From positions 1 through 58,143 of the forward strand of contig NZ_QRBZ01000038.1 of assembly GCF_009833085.1 (NCBI RefSeq): a stretch of DNA of 58,143 nt, in the 5' to 3' direction. The notes beneath the pieces were generated by a model. The model was not told the DNA's origin. It worked only from the letters and a program-made list of their open reading frames with translations, and made no database searches. The stretch comes from Nitrosomonas oligotropha (GTDB taxonomy: Bacteria; Pseudomonadota; Gammaproteobacteria; Burkholderiales; Nitrosomonadaceae). Positions within the stretch are counted from its first letter, which is position 1; each line of letters opens with the position of its first letter. The translations under genes and the position numbers were made by a program. Below are positions 1-9,871 of the stretch, one piece after another.

Positions 1-19
1 TACGTTTGTGTATGTTCAT
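1..19 (-). CDS. Truncated start of an unidentified gene running off the left edge
   Basis: On the minus strand an ATG at 19-17 opens a reading frame (MNIHKR) that leaves the window after six codons. An AGGAG Shine-Dalgarno-like sequence lies about ten bases upstream of it. The product cannot be identified from six residues. The only support is the start codon, the ribosome-binding site and a stem-loop placed just upstream, so this is a weak call. Confidence 0.3.
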
Positions 20-21
20 CT

Positions 22-43
22 ACAGTATTCTCCTGAATACTGT
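22..43 (-). promoter_or_regulatory. Perfect stem-loop around the ribosome-binding site of the left-edge gene
   Basis: The 9-base arms ACAGTATTC and GAATACTGT are perfectly complementary around a four-base loop. Read on the minus strand, the loop and the base after it form AGGAG, and the stem ends three bases before the candidate ATG at 19. The Shine-Dalgarno sequence is therefore shown in the loop. It could be a translational control element or a terminator of something upstream; there is no T-run on either strand. Confidence 0.4.
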
Positions 44-165
44 AAACAACGCTAGAAATTCTTACAGTTAATGGGTAACCAAATCTAAAATTCTTATGCT
101 GTGCCCGGGTATTCACTGAAATATTATTATTTTTGTTTTTTTATGGAGATTTTATTTACCGGTAC

Positions 166-411
166 TTATAGTTTGCGATGTGTGCCATCACAAAAAGGAG
201 CATTACCGGTTTTTTTGCAGGTACATAGCCATGCAGTTTTGTCTTCACTCACACTAAATTTCTTGGGTGTAAATTCTGTATTTTTATGCGAGCCGTCGCA
301 AAACGGTTGCGACTTGCTGCGGCCGCACGTACACCAATAATAGTCTTTTCCGGATTCCAGTTTGACTTCGATCGGTGAGAAAGGTTGATTCGTGTTCGAG
401 GTATTGTTCAT
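166..411 (-). CDS. CDGSH-type iron-sulfur protein with two clusters
   Basis: A small protein of 81 residues carrying two CDGSH iron-sulfur motifs: CTCGRSKSQPFCDGSH near residues 27-42 and CTCKKTGNAPFCDGTH near 63-78. Each has the Cys-x-Cys...Cys...His set that binds a [2Fe-2S] cluster with one histidine ligand. No signal peptide or membrane segment is visible, so it is probably cytosolic. Bacterial two-motif members are related to mitoNEET-like MiNT proteins and are thought to transfer electrons or clusters; the specific partner is unknown. It is a single gene, separated from zipA by about 235 bases. Confidence 0.85.
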   Translation of the reverse strand: MNNTSNTNQPFSPIEVKLESGKDYYWCTCGRSKSQPFCDGSHKNTEFTPKKFSVSEDKTAWLCTCKKTGNAPFCDGTHRKL

Positions 412-646
412 TATTGTCTTTTATCAATAGGTTGTTTAATAATTGTCTGATAGTGATTCTAGGTATTAAGTATGTCTTATCACTAAATTATAATATTTAT
501 CATCATTATAGCTATCATTCTACAATTATCGCTGAACTATATTGGCTAACTATCTATTGTTAATACTATTTATTGAAACAATTGCCAGTTGTCCTAGCGA
601 TTACGGATGCTCACAGATTTAACTTTAATTTTTTATCAAAAAATAT

Positions 647-1837
647 TTATACAAATAACCGCAAAGCGCTCGGACTACCCGCGTTGATATGATTCTTTTT
701 CATTGCGGATTGTATTTCGATGAGCTGTTGCTTGCTTCTTTGAATCCCGCTGTCACTGAGCGGCACGCGGTTATCGTCAACCATGATTCCACCCAGTGTA
801 TTAGAGAAAATCTTCGCCAGATGCGTCATCTGATCGAATACTCTTTCACCTTGCGCGACTCTGGGTACATCCAATAAGAAAGTAACGCCATGTGTTGTTA
901 ACGATTTCATATTTTCCGGCAGGAACGGAGGGGATTCATAATTACTCAATATGAACAATACGTTATTGCTTTCATCGCGATATTTGAATAAACCCTCCGA
1001 TTCCAGCTTAAATCCGGATGCTTCGGCCAACGCGCGAATTTTAGTGCCAACAAACGCGCCGTTATCCTTGCTGATGATGTTAATGCCGATCATGACATCC
1101 ACATCGGCGCAGAATTTATCCAGCTGGACGGCTTTTTCGTGTGCGCTGACGATGTCCGGGCATTCCGCTGCGGCATGAACTTGCGCTGCGAAATCCTGCA
1201 CCAGATCGCGGAATTTGGATAAATTGACTTCGCTGATCGGGCCCGCTCTATCGGCGAGCTGTAAGCAGCCCTTTAAATGGCTGTAACCGTCGCTATCGAC
1301 ATTGGATTCATTGGTGATCTCCTCCCAGGGCTCATTTTTATCTTGCTGACCGAGCCAGTATACCGGCTTGCCGAAATCGAATTTCCGTTGCAGTAATTTC
1401 GCGATATGGGTATTGGGGATGACGGACTCCGAGCGGATGTTGACGACGTAATTCGTATTGCCGTCGTAATCCAATAGCGGCGAAGCGGCCGATGAAGTTG
1501 TAGCCGTAGCGCTGCTGATAGGGATATTGAGCGCGGCTTGAGCAGGCGGTGCTACCGATGGTCTTTTCGGTTCACTCGCGGGCGTATCGATTGGCGCAAA
1601 AGTATCTACCGAAATATCCGATGGGACTTTATTGAATTTTGGCTCAATCCGCTGAAACGGCTCATCGGAATTCTGGTCATCGAGCAGAATGTCATCGTGT
1701 TCATGATCGAACGCAGCTTGAATTTTCCGCCGGTAACGCAGTTGTTGCAACCAGTTGAAGACAACGACACCGGCAATAACGATGATGCCGATGATGATCA
1801 AGCTTATCTGCAAGTCACTCATACTCAATATCTCCAT
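647..1837 (-). CDS. zipA: Cell division protein ZipA
   Basis: A 396-residue inner-membrane division protein that tethers FtsZ to the membrane. An N-terminal transmembrane segment (about residues 11-30) follows a very short periplasmic tail. Next come a charged segment, a Pro/Ala/Ser-rich linker (about 70-120) and the C-terminal FtsZ-binding domain (about 250-390, with GINIISKDNGAF and LLDVPRV). It lies downstream of smc on the same strand with an 86-base gap. In many betaproteobacteria ligA follows this pair; here ligA is at 30686. A second ATG five codons inside the ORF is an equally reasonable start, since both have GGAG-like sequences upstream. Confidence 0.88.
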   Translation of the reverse strand: MEILSMSDLQISLIIIGIIVIAGVVVFNWLQQLRYRRKIQAAFDHEHDDILLDDQNSDEPFQRIEPKFNKVPSDISVDTFAPIDTPASEPKRPSVAPPAQAALNIPISSATATTSSAASPLLDYDGNTNYVVNIRSESVIPNTHIAKLLQRKFDFGKPVYWLGQQDKNEPWEEITNESNVDSDGYSHLKGCLQLADRAGPISEVNLSKFRDLVQDFAAQVHAAAECPDIVSAHEKAVQLDKFCADVDVMIGINIISKDNGAFVGTKIRALAEASGFKLESEGLFKYRDESNNVLFILSNYESPPFLPENMKSLTTHGVTFLLDVPRVAQGERVFDQMTHLAKIFSNTLGGIMVDDNRVPLSDSGIQRSKQQLIEIQSAMKKNHINAGSPSALRLFV

Positions 1838-1923
1838 ATTATCTCCCTGCTATTTCGCAAAATTGCCATTACGCGCAGTATTAAAATTAAATTATGTCAG
1901 CTTTATGGGATTAATCACAGTCA

Positions 1924-4900
1924 TTAGATAGCAGGCTGTTTTTCACGTTTACCCATTTGCACCGCCGCAGCAAGGTCGACGGCCACTATCCTTGATACCC
2001 CTTGTTCTTGCATTGTAACTCCAATTAATCGCTGCGCCATTTCCATCGTGATTTTATTATGGCTGATGAATAGAAACTGCGTTTGTTTTGCCATGGTTTT
2101 CACCAGTTCACAGAAACGGCTGGTGTTGCTGTCGTCAAGCGGAGCATCCACTTCATCCAACAAGCAGAAAGGCGCCGGATTGAGCCGGAATAAGGAGAAA
2201 ATCAAGGCCAAAGCCGTCAATGCTTTTTCTCCGCCGGATAATAATTGAATCGAGCTATTTTTTTTCCCAGGCGGTTGCGCGGTCAACAATAAGCCGGCAT
2301 CTAAGTTTTTATCATCGCAGAATTCCAGCCGGGCTTGTCCACCGGCGAATATGACCGGAAAAATCTCGCTTAAATAAGTATTTACTTGGGTGAATGTGTC
2401 CTGCAACCGTAATTCGGTTTCCCGGTCAATTTGCTGGATGGCGCTTTCCAGCGTTGCAATGGCTGCATTCAAATCCTGTAATTGCATCAGCAGGCTGGAT
2501 TCTCTGTTTCGGCCGGCCTCGAGTTCCTCCAATGCGGCAAGATTCACAGCCCCCAACGCAGCAATTTCCGCATTCAGTTTTTCAATCTCCGAGAGCAGTC
2601 CGGCAACACTTTTCTTGGCGCTTAAGGGTAATAACAATCCGCTATCAACATGAGCGTCCTGGATCAATTCGTCAAATTGGCCAATAGCGATACTGGCGGC
2701 TTGTTCCTTGAGCCGGGCTTGATTGATGGCTTCACGCAGCGTGTGCGATTTTTGTTCCGATGCCATCCGGGTTTCTTCGATGCGCCGTAAATGGCTGATG
2801 GTATCCTCGACGGCTTGCCGTGCTTGCAATGCGGCTTGCTCAATCGATTTGCGCTGTACGCGGGCAGCCTCTAAGCGTTCTGTTACCGGAGCGGCATTTA
2901 ACTCATCCATTTCGCTGAGCAAATTGGCTTGGCTTTGCGTTAGATGTTGCAGTTCTTCATCCAGCGACTGGATGCTCAGTTCGATTTCTATGATTTTGTT
3001 CTGGCAAGTTTGCGCCTGAAATGCTGCTGCTTGCATTGCTTGAGCCGATTGCTGGATGTGCTGCCGCTGCCGTGCCAGTTGTTGATTGGCTGTTTCCCAG
3101 GCGTGCTGTGCTTGTTGCGTTTGCTCCTGGAGAGCGGCAATTTTTTGCTGATTTTCCTGCAAATTGGTTGTTGCGGATTTTCGCAGCGCGTACTCGTGTT
3201 CCAGGGCTTGCCGGATTTCCGTCAATTCGGCAGCGATCTGGTTATGCCGGTGTGTTGCACGTTCGCTGGCTTGCGACAATTTCATCGCTTCCAGCTGTAA
3301 CGCATGCCGCTGTTGTTGCAATTGCTTGCTGTTTTTATCGACCGTTTGCATCGCATTGTTCAGCTCCGCGGATTGCTGCTCGGTTTTGGCCAGCAGATCG
3401 CGTTGTGCGCGCAGAGCGGGTTCAAGCTGATCGATTTCTTTCTGTATTTGAATGAGCTCCTGCTGTCTTGATAAAACCCCATGCAATTGCGAATCGGGTG
3501 CGTAAAAAGCGATGCTGGCGCGGGTCAGGATGTGTCCCTGACGGGTAACGAGCAGATCGCCGGAACCCAGAGAATTTCTGTTGCTGAGACCTTCTTGAAT
3601 ATCATTGGCAATATATACATTTTGTAACCAATGATTCAGTACGGACTGGATTTCAGGCTGATTGACCGTGATGCAGGTGAGTAATTTCTGACCCGTGTTG
3701 TTGCGCACGTCACTGGGCTGTAAATCACCGGCGACGCCGGACTTTTCATGTAGCGACCATTTTCCCTGCGGCGCGTTGTCAATCCAATCGAGGGCACTAT
3801 CCAGCTGCTCGATCTCGATACTGTTAAGCCGTTCACGCAGAACCGCTTCTAACGCGTTTTCCCACTCCGGGGCAATGCTGATCTTCTGCCATAAGCGCGG
3901 CAGGGTATCCAGCTGCCGTTGATGCAGCCAAGCGGCCAAGCTCTGGTTGTTTTCCAGTTTTTGCTGCAGATTGTGCAATGCAGTATGGCGCGCCGATGCT
4001 TGCGACAATGCCTGCTGCAGTTCTTGAATGGTTCGGACAATATGTTGTTTGGACTGGGTTATTGCCGAGAGTTGTGTTTCGATTTCCTGATGCTTCAGCT
4101 GTTCTTCTTTCAGCTTATTCTCGGTGTGATCAATCTGCTGCTGCAATTGCGCCAATTGGTTGGGGTCAATGAGCACAAATTCGCTTTGTTCTTGCAATAA
4201 GCGAGCATGGCGCGCCTCAAGCTGCTGAATGTTTTTTGCTGCATGCAGGAGTTGATTGTCTTCCAGACGGTTGGTTTGTTCGACGAGCAGTAAATCCTGC
4301 CGGAGCTGGTTCAATTTTTCCTGGCAGGCATGAAAATTTGCCTCAATGGCCGGGAGTTTGCCGTTTTCTTCATGGCATTGTTGAATGCTGTCTTGCTGCG
4401 CCGATTCGGTTTTTATTTTTTCCTGCTGCCAATGCTTCAGATTTTCCAGTTTGCTAGCTTTTATCTGATTATTTTTTTGCAGCTGACTTTCAACTTGCTG
4501 CGTTTGTTGCAGCAGGCGATCATGCGTGCTATTCAGGTGGTTGATTTCCTGCTCCAAACGACCTATTTCGGCATCAGCCGTATACAGTTGCCCTTGTGTT
4601 TGGAGCAGTTGGTCATTAACGGCATGTTCTTTGGTGCGCGCTGCTTCATAGTCTTTTTCCGCTTGCTGCTGACTTGCAAGCACAGCTTCCAACTCGGCTT
4701 CCAGTTTTTGAATGTCTTGTTCCGCGCGCTGCTGCTGTTTTTGCGCCTCGGTTCTACGCAACAGCCATAGCAAGGATTGCGAGTGATGCAGGTTTTCCTG
4801 CAATTGTTTGTATTGTTGCGCGATTTTGGCTTGCACTTCCAGATGCTGGAGCTGTGCGCCCAATTCCTGGCAAATATCTTCCAAGCGGGTAAGATTTTTT

Positions 4901-5463
4901 CTCGATTCAGCAAGCCGGTTGGATGTTTCATGCCGTCTTTCACGATACTGGGAAATTCCGGCGGCTTCTTCGAGGAAATTTCTTAATTCCTGCGGCTTGG
5001 CTTCAATAATCCGGGAAATCATGCCTTGTTCGATAATGGCGTAACCCCGGCCTCCGACACCCGTGCCCAGAAAGAGATCGGCAATATCTCGGCGCCGTAC
5101 GGGCAGATTATTGATGTAATAACTTGAGTTGCCATCGCGTTGAATGACACGTTTGATGGCGATCTCGGCGTAGCTGGACCATTGTCCGGTAATTTTATTG
5201 AGATGGTTGTCAAACACAATTTCCACACTGGCGCGGCCAACCGCTTTGCGGTTATCCGATCCAGAGAAAATGACATCCTGCATCGAATCGCCCCGCAATG
5301 CGGATGCTTTCGATTCTCCCAGCACCCATCTTACGGCGTCGATGATGTTCGACTTACCGCAACCATTAGGGCCGACGATACCAACCAGATCTTGCGAAAC
5401 GGGAACTACAGTGGGATCGATGAATGATTTGAAGCCGACGAGCTTGATATGAGCTAGGCGCAA
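1924..5463 (-). CDS. smc: Chromosome segregation protein SMC
   Basis: A 1179-residue SMC ATPase, full length for the family, that organises and segregates the chromosome with ScpA and ScpB. The Walker A motif GPNGCGKS is at residues 31-38. Long Gln/Glu/Leu-rich coiled coils run from about 170 to 490 and 670 to 1000, with a hinge domain between them. The ABC signature LSGGEKALTAL is near 1075 and Walker B (CLLDEVDAPLDD) near 1100. The coiled-coil codons leave long stop-free antisense frames that are not genes. It is probably co-transcribed with zipA and diverges from queF across 96 bases. Confidence 0.97.
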   Translation of the reverse strand: MRLAHIKLVGFKSFIDPTVVPVSQDLVGIVGPNGCGKSNIIDAVRWVLGESKASALRGDSMQDVIFSGSDNRKAVGRASVEIVFDNHLNKITGQWSSYAEIAIKRVIQRDGNSSYYINNLPVRRRDIADLFLGTGVGGRGYAIIEQGMISRIIEAKPQELRNFLEEAAGISQYRERRHETSNRLAESRKNLTRLEDICQELGAQLQHLEVQAKIAQQYKQLQENLHHSQSLLWLLRRTEAQKQQQRAEQDIQKLEAELEAVLASQQQAEKDYEAARTKEHAVNDQLLQTQGQLYTADAEIGRLEQEINHLNSTHDRLLQQTQQVESQLQKNNQIKASKLENLKHWQQEKIKTESAQQDSIQQCHEENGKLPAIEANFHACQEKLNQLRQDLLLVEQTNRLEDNQLLHAAKNIQQLEARHARLLQEQSEFVLIDPNQLAQLQQQIDHTENKLKEEQLKHQEIETQLSAITQSKQHIVRTIQELQQALSQASARHTALHNLQQKLENNQSLAAWLHQRQLDTLPRLWQKISIAPEWENALEAVLRERLNSIEIEQLDSALDWIDNAPQGKWSLHEKSGVAGDLQPSDVRNNTGQKLLTCITVNQPEIQSVLNHWLQNVYIANDIQEGLSNRNSLGSGDLLVTRQGHILTRASIAFYAPDSQLHGVLSRQQELIQIQKEIDQLEPALRAQRDLLAKTEQQSAELNNAMQTVDKNSKQLQQQRHALQLEAMKLSQASERATHRHNQIAAELTEIRQALEHEYALRKSATTNLQENQQKIAALQEQTQQAQHAWETANQQLARQRQHIQQSAQAMQAAAFQAQTCQNKIIEIELSIQSLDEELQHLTQSQANLLSEMDELNAAPVTERLEAARVQRKSIEQAALQARQAVEDTISHLRRIEETRMASEQKSHTLREAINQARLKEQAASIAIGQFDELIQDAHVDSGLLLPLSAKKSVAGLLSEIEKLNAEIAALGAVNLAALEELEAGRNRESSLLMQLQDLNAAIATLESAIQQIDRETELRLQDTFTQVNTYLSEIFPVIFAGGQARLEFCDDKNLDAGLLLTAQPPGKKNSSIQLLSGGEKALTALALIFSLFRLNPAPFCLLDEVDAPLDDSNTSRFCELVKTMAKQTQFLFISHNKITMEMAQRLIGVTMQEQGVSRIVAVDLAAAVQMGKREKQPAI

Positions 5464-5559
5464 TTTTTTGTTTATTGGGTAAGGCAGTTATAATAAATAA
5501 AGCGCATGACGCATTTTATCATTGTAACCGAATTAATTTAACCACGAGCATGAAGAAGA

Positions 5560-5979
5560 ATGGCCAGCAAACCTGAAAAAACACTTGAGACCTTCCCGAA
5601 TCCGTTTACCGGCAGGGACTACCATATTCATATGGAGATTCCCGAATTCACCTGTTTATGTCCGAAAACAGGACAACCCGATTTCGCCACTTTGATTCTG
5701 GATTATATTCCGGACAAAAAATGTGTCGAGCTTAAAAGCTTGAAACTCTATATCTGGTCGTACCGGAACGAAGGGGTGTTTCATGAAGCCGTGACGAATA
5801 AAATTCTCGACGATCTCGTCGCTGTTTTAAAGCCCAGGTATATCCGTTTAACTGCACGTTTTTATGTGCGCGGCGGTATTTTTACCAATGTTATCGTCGA
5901 TCACCGGAAAAAAGGATGGCAGCCAGAACCGGTAGTTTTGCTGCAGGAATTCAATAGTCAGTCGAATATTCGCGAATGA
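5560..5979 (+). CDS. queF: NADPH-dependent 7-cyano-7-deazaguanine reductase QueF (short type I)
   Basis: A 139-residue cytosolic enzyme that reduces preQ0 to preQ1 in queuosine synthesis. The catalytic Cys34 sits in [11 protein letters not shown], with the partner Asp41 in the same motif. The QueF motif [20 protein letters not shown] follows near residues 57-76, including the substrate-binding Glu/Ser-Leu-Lys. The length matches the short unimodular class. The start ATG follows a GAAGAAG stretch. The 96-base region before it, shared with smc, holds a TATAAT at 5489-5494 that may be its -10 box. No preQ1 riboswitch fold was recognised. Confidence 0.95.
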   Translation: MASKPEKTLETFPNPFTGRDYHIHMEIPEFTCLCPKTGQPDFATLILDYIPDKKCVELKSLKLYIWSYRNEGVFHEAVTNKILDDLVAVLKPRYIRLTARFYVRGGIFTNVIVDHRKKGWQPEPVVLLQEFNSQSNIRE

Positions 5980-6134
5980 TTCTTAATAAGTATCTTGAAG
6001 ATAGTCATATAATACTATGATTATTGATTAGATTTATTAAATTTACATTTTCTTTTTTGTAAAAAATAGTTTGCAAATGCGAAAAATTTATATATCCTGT
6101 TAGTCGATATGGATATAGAAAATAATATATGTAA

Positions 6135-7418
6135 ATGATTTTAAAAAGAAATAGCCTTGTTTTACTGATATCGTTAGTACTTGGGTTTTGTTCATTTATA
6201 TCGCTGAATGCATTTGCGGATACATTAGTACAAAATAAAATTCAGTATCATGCAAATCTGTGGAGTCGTATTCAAAGCGGTTTTGCATTGGCACTGCCGC
6301 CCGATAGCAAAACAATCCGCAAAATAGGCGCCTCCTATACACAGAATCCGGAGTTATTTAACCGCATTATTGCCAATAGTGAGCGGTATCTCTTCTATAT
6401 TGTGGAGGAGGTTGAGCGCCGTGGCATGCCGATGGAAATCGCATTGATTCCGGTCATCGAAAGTGCTTACAATCCGCTGATTAAATCCAACAGTCAAACG
6501 GCGGGTTTGTGGCAATTTCAACCCGAAACGGGGAAAATCCTCGGGCTAGCGCAAAATGTATGGCACGACGACCGTCGTGACGTTATCGCTTCTACCCAAG
6601 CCGCGTTGGATTACCTGCAATATCTGCATGCGAAATTTGATAACTGGAAGCTGGCCATCGCGGCTTACAATTTAGGCGAGGGCGCAGTCAGCAAGGTATT
6701 ATCCCGAAGTCTTCATAAAGGCAGGTCGAGCAATTTCTATGATTTGAATCTGCCCAGCGATGCCAAGCATTATGTGTATAAGCTATTGGCGGTTAAAGAT
6801 ATCATCGTCAATACCAAGAAATATGGGATACAAATCCGGCCGATAGCGAATCGACCGTATTTTGATGAAATCAAAATACATGAACACATCGACATTCCTC
6901 TCGTTACCCGCCTTGCCAATATTTCCGAAGCTGAATTCAACGCATTAAATCCCGCTTACAATCGTTATGTCATCAAAGTGCTGGACGAACCTCGCACGTT
7001 GTTATTGCCCAAAAGAAATAAAGATATTTTTCTGAAGAATCTTGAAACATATCAAGATCCTAGAATCTCTTGGCAAATTTATCACGTGAAGAAAGGGGAG
7101 AATATCAATGAAATTGCAGCGCGCCATCAGACTACCGTGAAACAATTGAAGGCAATTAACGGTATTGCGCGCAGCAAAAACCTTACCCTGGGACAAAAAA
7201 TATTGGTGCCACAGATTGTGGCAGAGAATCATGGCGATACTGCTGCACTGAAGAAGCAGCTACAGATTTATCAATCCAATGTTTATGTGGTGAAAAAAGG
7301 AGACACCTTATATGAAATCGCCAAGCGTCACGGTACAACCGTCAATCAGATCAAGCTTTGGAATAACAGCGATGAGAACTTATCCGTTGGCCAGAAGCTC
7401 GTGCTTGTGAAAGGCTAA
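6135..7418 (+). CDS. mltD: Membrane-bound lytic murein transglycosylase, MltD-like, with two LysM domains
   Basis: A 427-residue secreted peptidoglycan-cleaving enzyme. A signal peptide covers about residues 1-29 (LISLVLGFCSFISLNAFA). The SLT catalytic domain (about 85-220) has the catalytic Glu in ALIPVIESAYNP, followed by AGLWQFQPETG. Two LysM peptidoglycan-binding repeats end the protein: YHVKKGENINEIAARH (about 315-360) and YVVKKGDTLYEIAKRH (about 385-427). No lipobox cysteine is seen. The start has no clear ribosome-binding site and the preceding 155 bases are very AT-rich. It converges with the aminopeptidase gene, 28 bases away. Confidence 0.93.
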   Translation: MILKRNSLVLLISLVLGFCSFISLNAFADTLVQNKIQYHANLWSRIQSGFALALPPDSKTIRKIGASYTQNPELFNRIIANSERYLFYIVEEVERRGMPMEIALIPVIESAYNPLIKSNSQTAGLWQFQPETGKILGLAQNVWHDDRRDVIASTQAALDYLQYLHAKFDNWKLAIAAYNLGEGAVSKVLSRSLHKGRSSNFYDLNLPSDAKHYVYKLLAVKDIIVNTKKYGIQIRPIANRPYFDEIKIHEHIDIPLVTRLANISEAEFNALNPAYNRYVIKVLDEPRTLLLPKRNKDIFLKNLETYQDPRISWQIYHVKKGENINEIAARHQTTVKQLKAINGIARSKNLTLGQKILVPQIVAENHGDTAALKKQLQIYQSNVYVVKKGDTLYEIAKRHGTTVNQIKLWNNSDENLSVGQKLVLVKG

Positions 7419-7446
7419 CCGCAATTTTCGATTGCACATATCGATT

Positions 7447-8904
7447 TCAAACACTTTTCAGCAGTTCGATCGCCCAACTGACCCCGAATCCGGTAATATC
7501 GCTATCCACCGCGCCTAAACCGTCCTTATGACTGCTGGCCGATAAATCCATATGTAACCATGGCGTATCGCCGACAAAGCGCCGCAAAAAACAAGCCGCG
7601 AGAATATGATCGAATTCGCCGCCTAGCTCACATTGCTTGATATCCGCAATGGTGCTTTCAAGACTTTCTTCGTAATCGGAATCCATCGGAAAAACACACA
7701 CGCGTTCACCGCTTTCTTTGCCTGCGGCAATGGCGACTTGCAACAACTCATCGCGATTGCTGAAAATCCCGCTGTAGCGCGATCCCAAGGCGGTTATCAT
7801 ACTGCCCGTCAACGTAGCGAAATCGATGATCAAATCGGGTTTTAATTGGTTGGCCAATGTCAACGTGTCCGCCAATACCATTCTTCCCTCGGCGTCGGTA
7901 TGCACGATTTCGATCGATAATCCGCTCAGTGCCGTAATGATGTCATTTTGCTTATACGCACGAGGGCTGATGTGGTTTTGCGCTATGGCTAACCAGCAGT
8001 CCATTTTAATTGGGATTTCGGCGCGCGTTGCGGCCAGCAAGATGCCCAATGCGACGGCCGATCCGTTCATATCCTCATGCATTCCTTGCATATACCGGGC
8101 CGATTTAAGATTATGGCCGCCGGTATCGAAGCAAATGCCTTTTCCGACAATCGCGATGGTCTTATTGTCCGGATTTTGTTTGCCCTGATATTGTAGATGG
8201 ACGATGGCGGCGTCTTCGGTATCACTGCCTTGCGCGACTGCCACAAAAGCGCCTGCGCCGATTTCTTTCAATTTATTGAGATCGTATTCCTGGTATTTCC
8301 AGCCTTCATTTTCTGCCAGTTTCTTAATTTGCTGGCGATAAGTGGTGGGCGTCAATTCATTGGCCGGTAATGCCGTCAAGCCGCGTGCGAGCAAATTTCC
8401 TTCCGCCCGGGCGCGTTGCAGCGTAAAGTTCCCGGCGTCTTTGTAGCCATATAAAAAAATTTTTTCCAGCAGTTTCCTGACGGGTTTATTTTTGCGAACC
8501 GGTAGTACGGCGCCATTCACCCAGCTGGTAAAAACAGCCAATTCGGAAAATATTTTTATTTGTTGTGTTGTGCCATGCACAGTAATATGCAATTCCACAG
8601 GATTTTCCCCAAGCAGCAATTTGACTGCTTTGCGCACGGTGGTTTGTTGCTCGAATACGGTCTGGCTGGTGTCGACCATCGCCCAAGCGCATAGCTCGCC
8701 ATCTGGAAGATTGGCGCTGACTGGCGTAGCGATAAGATCCGTTAATTTTATGTCGCGGCGCAAAAGTAATTTATTCAGTGTTTCTTCACCGGGAATATCA
8801 TACTTTTTAGGGAGTTTTTCTAACTTCGGGAGGATTACGAGAATATGCGATGCTTTAGTAGATGGATCGATCGATGATGTATTTTGGAAAAGGGATGCCA
8901 GCAT
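7447..8904 (-). CDS. Leucyl aminopeptidase family (M17) metallopeptidase
   Basis: A 485-residue cytosolic aminopeptidase that removes N-terminal residues from peptides using two metal ions. The M17 signatures are visible: VGKGICFDTGGHNLK (near 240), HEDMNGSA with a metal-binding Asp, and HTDAEGRMVLADTL, the family's NTDAEGR motif with His for Asn. The N-terminal domain is divergent from PepA. The family includes PepA and PepB types; this protein looks closer to the shorter generic leucyl aminopeptidases of betaproteobacteria. An AGGAAA ribosome-binding site precedes the ATG. Confidence 0.9.
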   Translation of the reverse strand: MLASLFQNTSSIDPSTKASHILVILPKLEKLPKKYDIPGEETLNKLLLRRDIKLTDLIATPVSANLPDGELCAWAMVDTSQTVFEQQTTVRKAVKLLLGENPVELHITVHGTTQQIKIFSELAVFTSWVNGAVLPVRKNKPVRKLLEKIFLYGYKDAGNFTLQRARAEGNLLARGLTALPANELTPTTYRQQIKKLAENEGWKYQEYDLNKLKEIGAGAFVAVAQGSDTEDAAIVHLQYQGKQNPDNKTIAIVGKGICFDTGGHNLKSARYMQGMHEDMNGSAVALGILLAATRAEIPIKMDCWLAIAQNHISPRAYKQNDIITALSGLSIEIVHTDAEGRMVLADTLTLANQLKPDLIIDFATLTGSMITALGSRYSGIFSNRDELLQVAIAAGKESGERVCVFPMDSDYEESLESTIADIKQCELGGEFDHILAACFLRRFVGDTPWLHMDLSASSHKDGLGAVDSDITGFGVSWAIELLKSV

Positions 8905-9076
8905 TGAAAGCTTTCCTGTTGTATAGTTTTTTTTGAATGACAGAATTGTGCGTCATTGCATTAAGAATGATAGCTGTAATTAATGTTGATATTATATACG
9001 TCTTATATCCATTATGGCGGGGATAGACTGCAACGCATGGTTTTTTTCTGATTCTACCGGGGAGTTTCAAATAGGG

Positions 9077-9871
9077 ATGCATCAATATCTCGAATTAATG
9101 CAGCATGTCATTGATCACGGTCATCGCAAACCGGATCGGACGGGAACGGGCACGCTATCGGTTTTTGGCTATCAAATGCGTTTTAATCTGGCGCATGGCT
9201 TTCCTTTGGTGACAACGAAGAAATGTCATTTGAAGTCGATTATTCATGAGTTACTGTGGTTTCTGCAAGGTGATACCAATATCGGCTATTTACAGCAGCA
9301 TGGTGTATCGATATGGAATGAATGGGCTGATGCGAATGGCGATCTCGGTCCGATATACGGCCATCAATGGCGTTCCTGGACGACAGCGGAAGGCGGACAT
9401 ATCGACCAGTTGCAGCAGGTGATCCGGCAGATAAAAGATACCCCCGATTCGCGCCGCATGATTGTATCGTCATGGAACGTGGGGGATTTGCATAAAATGC
9501 GCTTACCGCCATGCCACGCTTTTTTTCAATTCTATGTGGCGGATGGCCGGTTATCGTGCCAGCTTTATCAACGCAGCGCGGATATTTTTCTCGGCGTGCC
9601 TTTTAATATCGCATCGTATGCCTTGTTGACGCTGATTATTGCGCAGGTATGCTGTCTCAAAGTAGGCGATTTTGTACATACCTTGGGCGACGCGCATCTT
9701 TATCTCAATCATCTGGAACAGGCCCGCGAGCAATTGTCACGCGAACCCAAACCTTTGCCAACCATGAAATTAAATCCCGATATCAGAGACATCCTGGGCT
9801 TTCATTATGAAGATTTCAGCTTGGAGAATTATGATCCCCATCCTGCTATCAAGGCGCCGGTAGCCGTATGA
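9077..9871 (+). CDS. thyA: Thymidylate synthase ThyA
   Basis: Converts dUMP to dTMP using methylenetetrahydrofolate, producing dihydrofolate. The ATG at 9077 ([11 protein letters not shown]) gives 264 residues, the same length as E. coli ThyA; an upstream ATG at 9014 would add 21 unrelated residues. The catalytic cysteine is in [10 protein letters not shown] (about residue 146), with [19 protein letters not shown] and the dUMP-binding [12 protein letters not shown] following. Its stop overlaps the folA start (ATGA), so translation is probably coupled. The product dihydrofolate is the substrate of FolA. Confidence 0.97.
   Translation: MHQYLELMQHVIDHGHRKPDRTGTGTLSVFGYQMRFNLAHGFPLVTTKKCHLKSIIHELLWFLQGDTNIGYLQQHGVSIWNEWADANGDLGPIYGHQWRSWTTAEGGHIDQLQQVIRQIKDTPDSRRMIVSSWNVGDLHKMRLPPCHAFFQFYVADGRLSCQLYQRSADIFLGVPFNIASYALLTLIIAQVCCLKVGDFVHTLGDAHLYLNHLEQAREQLSREPKPLPTMKLNPDIRDILGFHYEDFSLENYDPHPAIKAPVAV

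Noticed and set aside
3021..3455. Long open frames on the plus strand opposite smc
   Set aside because: They mirror the Gln/Glu/Leu-rich coiled-coil codons of smc, lack ribosome-binding sites and give low-complexity proteins without domains.
5464..5559. A preQ1 riboswitch before queF
   Set aside because: The region lacks a recognisable preQ1 aptamer and is too AT-rich to judge beyond a -10-like box.
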